A program made the translations under genes and the position numbers. From JBDTSW01 sp963807385 (GTDB lineage Bacteria > Actinomycetota > Thermoleophilia > Solirubrobacterales > 70-9), in the NCBI GenBank assembly GCA_963807385.1, contig CAWEBQ010000002.1, positions 434,001 to 498,000 of the forward strand: a DNA stretch of 64,000 bases, given 5' to 3'. This document shows, in pieces, positions 57,575-64,000 of this stretch. Within the stretch, counting starts at the first letter, position 1, and each line of letters opens with the position of its first letter. The notes beneath the pieces were generated by a model that had not been told where the DNA came from, did not search any database, and saw only the letters and a program-made list of their open reading frames with translations.

Positions 57575-57846
57575 CCGAGGAGGAGTGCCGCGAGGCCGCG
57601 CAGGAGGCTTTGGACGAGCTCCCGTCCTGGGCTCGTGAGCGGATGGGCGAAGTCGCCGTCGTGGTGGAGGAATCCCACCCGGACCGCCTGATGGGCATCT
57701 ATGACCCGGTCGGGGGCCTCCAGCGAATCGTCATCTTCCGCGAGGCCCACCCCGACGCCGCGGAGGTCAGGCGCACCGTCTTCCACGAGGTCGGGCACTT
57801 CTTCGGCATGGGCGAGGAGCAGATCGAGAGCCTCGGGTATGGCTGA
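57571..57846 (+). CDS. Small zincin-like metallopeptidase-family protein
   Basis: 91 residues. 'TVFHEVGHFFGMGEEQIESLG' carries an HExxH zinc site with a downstream Glu, matching the PF06262/DUF1025 family. It is wedged between gatA and gatB with 4-bp and 8-bp overlaps, so it is translated with them. No signal peptide. Its substrate is unknown; whether it acts on the GatCAB complex is speculation. Confidence 0.82.
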   Translation: MTEEECREAAQEALDELPSWARERMGEVAVVVEESHPDRLMGIYDPVGGLQRIVIFREAHPDAAEVRRTVFHEVGHFFGMGEEQIESLGYG

Positions 57847-59278
57847 CCTCGAACCCGTCATCGGCCTCGAGATCCACGTGCAGCTGCGCACGCGGACGAA
57901 GATGTTCTGTGGTTGCGAGCTCTCGTTCGGGGACGATCCGAACGTCCACACCTGCCCGGTGTGCCTGGCGCACCCAGGCGTGCTGCCGATGATCAACGAG
58001 CAGGCCGTTCGCTACGGCTTGGCGATCGCTCTGGCGCTCGACTGCGAGATCGCCCCGCGCTCGATCTTCCACCGCAAGCAGTACTTCTATCCCGACAACC
58101 CGAAGGCCTACCAGATCAGCCAGTACGACATCCCGCTTGCCACGAACGGCCGGCTCGGCGATGTACGGATCCATCGGGTGCACCTGGAGGAGGACGCGGC
58201 GAAGCTGATCCACGCAGGCGAGTCGGGGCGGATCCATGGCTCCAGCGCCTCCCTTGTGGACTTCAACCGCGGCGGCACGCCGCTGGTGGAGATCGTCACC
58301 GAGCCCGACCTGCGCGACGGCGCGACGGCTCGGGAGTGGCTGCAGCTCCTGCGCGCGACGATCAAGCAGACGGGCGCCTCCGACGTGAACATGGAGGAGG
58401 GGAGCCTGCGCTGCGACGCCAACATCTCGGTGCGCCCCTCCGGGACCGAGGAGCTGGGCACGAAGACCGAGCTCAAGAACATGAACTCGTTTCGCTTCAT
58501 CGAGCGCGGCATCGCCGCCGAGCTCGAGCGTCAGAGCGGACTCGTCGAGGCCGGTGACCGCGTCGAACAGGAGACGCTCCACTTCGACCCCACGACGGGG
58601 GCTCTCACCTCGTTGCGCTCGAAGGAGGAGGCCCACGACTACCGCTACTTCCCCGAGCCGGACCTGGTGCCCCTCGCGCCGACCGAGGAGATGCTGAGCC
58701 AGGCGCGCGAATCCCTGCCCGAGCTGCCGGAGGCGCGCCACGGGCGTTACCTGAACCAGCTGGGCCTGACCGAGAAGCAGGCGGACCAGCTCTCCTACGA
58801 CCCGGATCTGGCCGCCTACTTCGAGGCCGCCGCCGAGGCGGCGGCCGAGGCCGACCCGCGGATCGTCGCGAACTGGGTGGTGGGCGACCTCGCCGCCGGC
58901 CTTCGCGAGGCCGGGGAGGGGGACGGGCCGGCGAGCTCGAAGGTCACCCCGGGGGCGCTCGCGGCGCTGGCCGATCTCGCAGTGTCCAAGCGGGTCTCGA
59001 GCACGGCCGCGCGGCAGGTACTGACGAAGATCATCGCCGATGGCGGCGAGCCGGTGGCGATAGTCGAGGCCGAGGGGCTCGGCCAGATGGAGGACTCTGG
59101 TGAGCTCGAGGCGATCGTGGCGGCGGCCGTCGAGGCCGAGCCCGACGCGGCCGAGAAGGTCCGCGGTGGTGAGATGAAGGCCGTCGGGCCGCTCGTGGGT
59201 TACGTCATGCGTGAGACCAAGGGCCGCGCAGACGGCGGCGAGGTCACGCGCCTGATCCGCCGGCAACTCGGTCTCTGA
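57839..59278 (+). CDS. gatB: Asp/Glu-tRNA amidotransferase subunit B
   Basis: 479 residues from ATG 57839. 'PVIGLEIHVQLRTRTKMFCGC' begins the catalytic domain, with zinc Cys in 'CGCELSF' and 'CPVCLAHPG', then 'VDFNRGGTPLVEIVTEPDL' and 'RCDANISVRP'. The C-terminal YqeY-like tail binds tRNA. It converts Glu-tRNA-Gln or Asp-tRNA-Asn to the amide forms with GatA and GatC. Confidence 0.95.
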   Translation: MADLEPVIGLEIHVQLRTRTKMFCGCELSFGDDPNVHTCPVCLAHPGVLPMINEQAVRYGLAIALALDCEIAPRSIFHRKQYFYPDNPKAYQISQYDIPLATNGRLGDVRIHRVHLEEDAAKLIHAGESGRIHGSSASLVDFNRGGTPLVEIVTEPDLRDGATAREWLQLLRATIKQTGASDVNMEEGSLRCDANISVRPSGTEELGTKTELKNMNSFRFIERGIAAELERQSGLVEAGDRVEQETLHFDPTTGALTSLRSKEEAHDYRYFPEPDLVPLAPTEEMLSQARESLPELPEARHGRYLNQLGLTEKQADQLSYDPDLAAYFEAAAEAAAEADPRIVANWVVGDLAAGLREAGEGDGPASSKVTPGALAALADLAVSKRVSSTAARQVLTKIIADGGEPVAIVEAEGLGQMEDSGELEAIVAAAVEAEPDAAEKVRGGEMKAVGPLVGYVMRETKGRADGGEVTRLIRRQLGL

Positions 59279-59287
59279 GCGCGTAGC

Positions 59288-59605
59288 TCAGAGGTCGAAT
59301 CTGTCGCGCTCGGACTCCGGCACCAGGTCCAGATACTCGTCGTGCTTTTCGATGTATGAGCGCATGAACGGGCAGAACGGCAGTACCTCCGCGTCCTCGG
59401 CGCGAGCAGCGTCGAGCGCCGCGACGGCCATCTGGGACGCGATGCCCATCCCTCCGTACTCGTCGCCGACCTCGGTGTGGGTGAACACCATCTGCCCCCG
59501 GCTGCGCTGGTAGACGACCTCGCCGGCGGGCGCGCCGTCGGCGGTCGCCTCGAACTTATGCAGGCGATGCTGACCTGTCGGCTTGTCGACAACCGAGATC
59601 TCCAT
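59288..59605 (-). CDS. Small GNAT-like acetyltransferase (PF14542 type)
   Basis: 105 residues. 'FTHTEVGDEYGGMGIASQMAVAALDAAR' (partly) gives the acetyl-CoA binding loop 'GGMGIAS', and 'VLPFCPFMRSYIEKH' is the conserved Cys-containing end of the YjdJ-like compact GNAT family. Substrate unknown, likely a small molecule or protein amine. It is divergent from ndh, sharing the region with the palindrome. Confidence 0.85.
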   Translation of the reverse strand: MEISVVDKPTGQHRLHKFEATADGAPAGEVVYQRSRGQMVFTHTEVGDEYGGMGIASQMAVAALDAARAEDAEVLPFCPFMRSYIEKHDEYLDLVPESERDRFDL

Positions 59606-59636
59606 CCGTCAAAGCTATAGACGAGGAGCTGGCGGG

Positions 59637-59661
59637 CGCTTGTAACAAGCTGTTACAAGCG
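59637..59661. promoter_or_regulatory. Perfect 25-bp palindrome upstream of ndh
   Basis: CGCTTGTAACA-AGC-TGTTACAAGCG, 11-bp arms around 3 nt. It overlaps a plausible -35 (TTACAA) with TAATAC about 15 nt further and the ndh start at 59687, and lies 32 bp before the divergent GNAT start. A dimeric repressor (redox, e.g. Rex-like, or TetR-like) would fit; the sequence is not the exact Rex consensus. Confidence 0.65.
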
Positions 59662-59686
59662 AACCGGGATCAGTAATACTGGGGGC

Positions 59687-61012
59687 ATGGCCTGGAACGT
59701 CGTCATCGCGGGAGGCGGATTCGCCGGGGCCAGCGCGGCTCGCGAGCTCGAACGGCTGCTGCCCAAGCAGGCCGCGCGGCTGATCCTGGTCAACGACGTC
59801 AACTTCATGCTCTACACGCCGTTCCTCCCGGAAGCGGCGGCGGGGATGATCGAGCCGCGTCATGTGGTCACGCCGCTGCGGGACATGCTGCGCCGGACGA
59901 ACCTTCGGCTCGGTGCGGTCACAGCGCATGACCCACAGGCCAGGACCGTCGAGCTCACCACGCACGAGGGGGCGGACGAGATCGTCCGCTACGACCAGTT
60001 CCTGGTCGCCACCGGCTCGGTGTCGCGCTCGCTCCCGGTGCCCGGGCTGGACCGTCACGCGATCGGCTTCAAGAGCCTCGCCGACGCCATCTGGCTCCGA
60101 AATCACGTGATCGAGACGCTCGAGCGGGCCAACGCAACCGACGATGTGGCGCATCGCGAGGAGCTGCTCACCTACGTCTTCGTGGGCGGTGGCTACTCGG
60201 GGCTCGAGGCCCTTGCCGAGCTCCAGGACTTCGCCGCCGATGCCATGGATCGCTATCCACGCGCGCGGCTCCACGGGATGCGGTGGATCCTCGTCGAGGC
60301 CTCCGGCCGAGTGCTGCCCGAGGTGGACGAGGGGCTCGCCGACTACGCGGTGCGGGAGCTCCGTGGGCGCGGGATCGACATCCGCCTCGGCACCATGCTC
60401 GAGGAGGCGCGCGAGGACGCGGCACGCCTGTCCACCGGCGAGGAGATCCCGACGCGGACGATCGTGTGGACAGCCGGAGTGGCCCCCCATCCCAGCCTCC
60501 GGCAGCTCTCCCTGCCGCTGGGCGAGCACGGCAAGGTCGAGGTCGACGACTTCATGCGGGTGCGGGGCCTGGACGGGGTCTGGGCGATCGGGGACTGCGC
60601 TGCCGTGCCTGATCCCAACAAGGGCGGCGAGCAACCCTGTCCGCCGACGGCGCAGCACGCCGTCCGTCAGGGCCCGGCGGTCGCGCACAACATCGCCTGC
60701 GAGCTGGGCGTTGCATCCGGCCAGCGGCGCTTCGATTACCACGCGAAGGCCGCGTTCGTCAACCTCGGCCGGCACAAGGCGGTCGGCCAGGTCTCGAAGC
60801 GCCGGTTCAGAGGCTTTCCGGCCTGGTGGCTGGCCCGCACCTACCACATGAGCCAGATCCCGGGGACCGCCCGCAAGATCCGGGCCGTCGCCGACTGGAC
60901 GATTGGCCTGCCGTTCTCGCGCGACGTAGCCGACGTCGGATCCATCGGCCATCCGCGGCCGCTGGCCGACGAGGTCTACCAGCGCGGCGGCACCCACCGC
61001 CCGCTGGACTGA
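59687..61012 (+). CDS. ndh: Type II NADH dehydrogenase
   Basis: 441 residues, ATG with GGGGG upstream. The FAD-binding 'VVIAGGGFAGASAARELE' and the NADH-binding 'YVFVGGGYSGLEALAEL' are both clear, with 'WAIGDCAAVP' before the membrane-binding C-terminus. It passes electrons from NADH to quinone without proton pumping. Control by the 25-bp palindrome is likely. Confidence 0.88.
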   Translation: MAWNVVIAGGGFAGASAARELERLLPKQAARLILVNDVNFMLYTPFLPEAAAGMIEPRHVVTPLRDMLRRTNLRLGAVTAHDPQARTVELTTHEGADEIVRYDQFLVATGSVSRSLPVPGLDRHAIGFKSLADAIWLRNHVIETLERANATDDVAHREELLTYVFVGGGYSGLEALAELQDFAADAMDRYPRARLHGMRWILVEASGRVLPEVDEGLADYAVRELRGRGIDIRLGTMLEEAREDAARLSTGEEIPTRTIVWTAGVAPHPSLRQLSLPLGEHGKVEVDDFMRVRGLDGVWAIGDCAAVPDPNKGGEQPCPPTAQHAVRQGPAVAHNIACELGVASGQRRFDYHAKAAFVNLGRHKAVGQVSKRRFRGFPAWWLARTYHMSQIPGTARKIRAVADWTIGLPFSRDVADVGSIGHPRPLADEVYQRGGTHRPLD

Positions 61013-61014
61013 AA

Positions 61015-61317
61015 ATGGTGCCCCTGCTCGTCCTCGGCGCGTTCGGCCTTGCGACGGCGATCATCGGCAAGGCCAAGGGGAGCTCCTTCCTGCTGTGGTT
61101 CCTCGTCGGCTTCATCCTGCCCGCGATCGGGCTGATCGTCGTGATCGCCTTCCGCTCCGAGCACCGCGAGCCCGAACGCCGCTGCCCGAACTGCGGCAAG
61201 GTCCAAAAGCTCTACGTGCAGGTCTGCAACGTGTGCGGGGAGGACCTTTACCTGCCGGACGTGTCCGAGGTGAGGACGCCGGCGATGATCGAGGCGGCGC
61301 GCGCGACGCGGGACTAG
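61015..61317 (+). CDS. Small membrane protein with zinc ribbon
   Basis: 100 residues from ATG 61015, 2 bp after the ndh stop. Two hydrophobic segments (residues 3-18 and 23-43) precede 'RCPNCGKVQKLYVQVCNVCG', a CxxC-x12-CxxC zinc ribbon. The ribbon would face the cytoplasm. It is co-transcribed with ndh. Function unknown. Confidence 0.75.
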   Translation: MVPLLVLGAFGLATAIIGKAKGSSFLLWFLVGFILPAIGLIVVIAFRSEHREPERRCPNCGKVQKLYVQVCNVCGEDLYLPDVSEVRTPAMIEAARATRD

Positions 61318-61321
61318 TCGG

Positions 61322-62392
61322 CTATCGCAGCCAGGTGCGGGCGATCGCGTTCGCGAAGCCCATCCCGTAGCGCACCACCGCCGGCTTCTTCGAGTGGCCG
61401 GACAGCCGCGCGACCACCGTCACCGGAACCTCCTTCGAGGGAATCCCACGCTTGATCGCCTCGATCATGAACTCGGAGGTGTGGAACTGCTCCTGGCGCA
61501 GCGCCAGGGTGGGCAGGACGTCGGCGCGCACCGCCCGGTAGCCGTTCGAGCAGTCGGTGACCTTGGTCCTGGTGATGAACGAGACCACCTTGTTGAAGAA
61601 GACGATGCCGAGCTCGCGGGCCCTGTGGTTGGCCTCGGCCTCGCCCAGTACGCGCGAGCCGTGCGCCATCGCGACCTCGCCGGAGAGCACGGGCTCGACC
61701 AGCCGCGGCATCTCCGAGGGGAGGTGCTGGCCGTCGGCGTCGAGCGTCACGACGATGTTCGCCCTCGAGTCCGAGAGCAACCTGTAGCCGGTGCGCAGCG
61801 CGGCGCCACCACCGCGGTTGATCACGTGACGCGCCACCACAGCGCCGGCGGCCTCGGCGGCCTCCGCCGTGCCGTCGCGCGAGCCGTCGTCCACCACCAG
61901 CACGCTGGTGGGCTCGCCGCAGACCTCGGCCGGGATCCGCTCGAGCACCGTAGTGATGTTGTCCACCTCGTTGTAGGCGGGGATCAGGATCGCGATCCGG
62001 CCCTCGAAGTGCGCGGGGTGGCCGTCGCGGCGGAAGCGCTCCCAGGCGAGGCCCTCCAGGACCGCCGACAGCTCGCTTGTGATCCGCGAGTTCTGCGAGA
62101 GCGCCCGGAGGGTGAGCCCGAAGAGGATCAGGATCGCGAACACCACGACGCCCACGATCCGGGTGCCGTTCTCGCGCTCGAACGAGAACGCCGAGAGCAC
62201 CGCGTCGAGCAGCTCGGTGCCGGAGACGATGGCAAGCGCGAACGCGATTCCCAGCAGGATGAGGACGTCGGCGTTCCGCAGCGAGCGCCGGCGCCCGATC
62301 GCAAAGGCGCCGATGAGCACGGCCAGCACGAGCCCGGCCGCGCGAAGCGCGGTCGGGTCAGACGGGAACACGGCTGCGAGCGGGAGGCTCAT
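61322..62392 (-). CDS. DUF2304-family 2 glycosyltransferase fusion
   Basis: 356 residues. Three N-terminal membrane helices (about 15-32, 42-60, 78-98) are of DUF2304 type, followed by a DPM/GtrB-like GT2 domain: 'RIAILIPAYNEVDNI', 'VLVVDDGSRDGT', 'VVTLDADGQH', and 'DCSNGYRAVRADVL'. It probably transfers a sugar to a polyprenyl phosphate for cell-wall or glycoprotein synthesis. Confidence 0.87.
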   Translation of the reverse strand: MSLPLAAVFPSDPTALRAAGLVLAVLIGAFAIGRRRSLRNADVLILLGIAFALAIVSGTELLDAVLSAFSFERENGTRIVGVVVFAILILFGLTLRALSQNSRITSELSAVLEGLAWERFRRDGHPAHFEGRIAILIPAYNEVDNITTVLERIPAEVCGEPTSVLVVDDGSRDGTAEAAEAAGAVVARHVINRGGGAALRTGYRLLSDSRANIVVTLDADGQHLPSEMPRLVEPVLSGEVAMAHGSRVLGEAEANHRARELGIVFFNKVVSFITRTKVTDCSNGYRAVRADVLPTLALRQEQFHTSEFMIEAIKRGIPSKEVPVTVVARLSGHSKKPAVVRYGMGFANAIARTWLR

Positions 62393-62482
62393 CGGGGGCA
62401 GGGCAGGATACGCGCGAGCGCGAGCCGCGATTGCAGCCCCCCGCCCCGGGAAGTGTCCTGCCCGTCCGGGACACCGTCCCGG

Positions 62483-63388
62483 CTATCCAGGACGCTCTCC
62501 GCGAAAGTAGTCCGTGAGTTCGCGCATCATCAGGCGTGGGTGCACGAAGACGTCATCCCAGGTGTAGCGACGGAAGTCGTCCCCGCGTGCGTGTGCCTCG
62601 CGTTCCCGATGGCGATCCATCTCCCACGACCGGCGTGAGTTGTGGTGACGGTAGGAATCGAGTTCGACCGTGAGCTCATGCTCAGGCCAGCGACAATCCA
62701 CCCGATAGCTGCCCTTCGGCTTGTTGGTGACTGGGAGCGGCAACTGCGCGGCGCGGAGCCGCTTCAGGAACCTCCGCTCGAGCTTCGAGAGCGCCACCTT
62801 GAACTCGCCTCCCATGATGCGCCGTAGCTCGCGGGCACCCTTGGAGGTAGGCCGGCGCTCGAGCACGGCCTTCACCTGCGCCGGCGTGGTCCGCCACTTG
62901 ACACCCGCCTCGTGGCATGCCTCCGCGAGCTCGTTTGCGCTCAGCACTCCGGCGAGGTCCACAAGGGTCCGCGCCACCGTGGTGACCGGGATCCCCTCGC
63001 GCATGCCAACGTCGGCGCCGGGCTGGCGGCGTGCTCGGTGCGTGACGATTCCGGCGACCCGCCTCTCAGCGAGGGAGATGACCTCCGGCGAAGGGGGCGC
63101 ACCCCTGATCAGCTCCCAGAGCCATGCGGCCGCATGGCCGCTGAGAACGGCGCCGACGCCACACGCCTTCACCGCGGCCACGTAGGTCGCCTTCGCGCTG
63201 GGCGCCCGATGGCCGACGCGGTAGACCCCTGGGTATTCCTCGAGCAACCCACCGGTTGCGAGTCGCCACCTCACCTCGTCCTCGCTGACCCCGGCGACCA
63301 GCAGCTCGCGCAGGGTGACGACGCCGAAGGCCGACTCCGCCAGCGCGGCCATCACCCGCTCGACTGTCCTGTTCTGCCGGGACACCAT
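62483..63388 (-). CDS. AbiEi-type N-terminal domain protein with DUF559-like C-terminus
   Basis: 301 residues from ATG 63388. Residues about 10-60 form an AbiEi-like winged helix ('FGVVTLRELLVAGVSEDEVRWRLATGGL', partly), used by type IV antitoxins. The C-terminal 90 residues ('YRVDCRWPEHELTVELDSYRHH', 'RDREREAHARGDDFRRYTWDDV'-like) have the PD-(D/E)xK/Vsr fold of DUF559. Such proteins are abundant solitary genes in Actinobacteria; no toxin partner is adjacent. Role uncertain. Confidence 0.78.
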   Translation of the reverse strand: MVSRQNRTVERVMAALAESAFGVVTLRELLVAGVSEDEVRWRLATGGLLEEYPGVYRVGHRAPSAKATYVAAVKACGVGAVLSGHAAAWLWELIRGAPPSPEVISLAERRVAGIVTHRARRQPGADVGMREGIPVTTVARTLVDLAGVLSANELAEACHEAGVKWRTTPAQVKAVLERRPTSKGARELRRIMGGEFKVALSKLERRFLKRLRAAQLPLPVTNKPKGSYRVDCRWPEHELTVELDSYRHHNSRRSWEMDRHREREAHARGDDFRRYTWDDVFVHPRLMMRELTDYFRGERPG

Positions 63389-63485
63389 CCCGGTTAGGCA
63401 GGACGCTTCTTGGGTTCGCCCCCCCTGTTTGGGCGGGTTGGGCTTTTCGTCGGCCCCCGCGGCCTCCGCTACCCTCCCGCGACTC

Positions 63486-64000
63486 ATGAGGATCCTGATC
63501 CTGGGTGGCGACGGGTATCTGGGGTGGCCGACGGCGATGCGCTTCTCGGAGCGCGGGCACGACGTCTCGGTCGTCGACAACTTCTCCCGCCGCCGCTGGC
63601 ACAAAGACAACTCGACCGAGTCGCTCACTCCGATCCGCTCGCTGGACGAGCGGGTGGAGGCGTGGAGGGAGGTCTCCGGCAAGGAGATCCGCACCTTCGT
63701 AGGAGCGATGGAGGACGCCGAGTTCATCGACAGCGTGATCGACGACACCCTGCCGGACGCGATCGTCCACTACGCCGAGCAGCCGTCCGCGCCATATTCG
63801 ATGCGCTCGCGCGAGGCAGCGGTCGAGACCCAGTACACGAACGTCATCGGCACCCTGAACCTCCTGTTCGCGATGCGCGACCGCGTGCCCGACGCCCACC
63901 TGGTGAAGCTGGGGACGATGGGCGAGTACGGGACCCCGAACATCGACATCGAGGAGGGGTACATCGAGATCGAGCACAAGGGGCGCAAGGACACCCTCCC
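63486..64000 (+). CDS. NAD-dependent epimerase, UDP-sulfoquinovose synthase-like (cut by right edge)
   Basis: About 171 N-terminal residues from ATG 63486. 'ILILGGDGYLGWPTAMRFSERG' (partly) is the NAD-binding start, with 'VDNFSRRRW', 'ESLTPIRSLDERVEAWREVSG', 'AIVHYAEQPSAPYSM' and 'LVKLGTMGEYG', close to SQD1-family enzymes that make UDP-sulfoquinovose for sulfolipid. The end is outside the window. TACCCT lies 10 nt before the ATG, fitting a very short leader. Confidence 0.8.
   Translation, partial: MRILILGGDGYLGWPTAMRFSERGHDVSVVDNFSRRRWHKDNSTESLTPIRSLDERVEAWREVSGKEIRTFVGAMEDAEFIDSVIDDTLPDAIVHYAEQPSAPYSMRSREAAVETQYTNVIGTLNLLFAMRDRVPDAHLVKLGTMGEYGTPNIDIEEGYIEIEHKGRKDTL

Overview
The window is 64 kb of very GC-rich DNA with dense gene packing, many GTG/TTG starts, ATGA/GTGA start-stop overlaps and several apparently leaderless genes. 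Gene content points to an actinobacterium, most likely of the class Thermoleophilia (Solirubrobacterales-like). The clues are a surface protein of the 'FANVVSVVALFVALGG..AAINLP' type (40777-41475), small LPFTG-anchored proteins, a multi-TM HD-GYP protein, SpoIIE/STAS partner-switching regulators and a GatCAB operon. The taxon is an inference from family knowledge. No rRNA, tRNA or CRISPR array was seen.

Region 1 (1-6.9 kb) is an envelope/exopolysaccharide cluster: flippase end, phosphotransferase-fold protein, GT2, polysaccharide deacetylase, CelD/FemAB-type acetyltransferase and GT4. It ends with a c-di-AMP (ydaO/yuaA) riboswitch ahead of a secreted coiled-coil/transglycosylase-like cell-wall hydrolase. 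Region 2 (6.9-17.3 kb) is mostly regulation: an MFS exporter, HD-GYP, a BldC-like protein, a MerR plus B12-fold regulator, a degenerate GGDEF protein, SpoIIE-HATPase with STAS, LuxR-GAF, an LPFTG protein, the priming glycosyltransferase for a polysaccharide, and PAS-LuxR. Region 3 (17.2-23.7 kb) holds an O-antigen-ligase/polymerase-like protein, a 1302-residue coiled-coil protein with nucleotide-perfect 516-bp tandem repeats, and SixA.

Region 4 (23.7-35.8 kb) is core: dnaE, a Cys-rich unknown, an OmpR-type two-component system with a small membrane protein and a divergent LPFTG protein (joined by two mirror-image arrays of three 11-bp-spaced repeats), endonuclease IV, gltX, an HDOD-LuxR fusion, a NarL-type regulator and an Rrf2 regulator.

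Region 5 (35.75-47.19 kb) is an 11.4-kb integrated element inserted exactly at the 3' end of the rrf2 gene. It carries a tyrosine integrase, a duplicated core 'TACATATGA' and paired arm-type repeats (GCGCGCCAG) at both ends. It also holds a replication-initiator-like gene, an excisionase-like gene, several frameshifted small genes, cargo for secreted or membrane proteins (surface protein, two SnoaL-like proteins, Excalibur-nuclease, DUF2510 protein, a 34-residue membrane peptide) and a degraded toxin-antitoxin pair.

Region 6 (47.4-64 kb) returns to core genes: cysK-cysE (probably next to rrf2 before insertion), pcrA, folD, a frameshifted GMC oxidoreductase, gatC-gatA-zincin-gatB, a small GNAT, NDH-2 behind a perfect 25-bp palindrome, a DUF2304-GT2 protein, an AbiEi/DUF559-type protein and the start of a sulfoquinovose-synthase-like epimerase. 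GluRS plus GatCAB together fit an indirect Gln-tRNA (and possibly Asn-tRNA) pathway.
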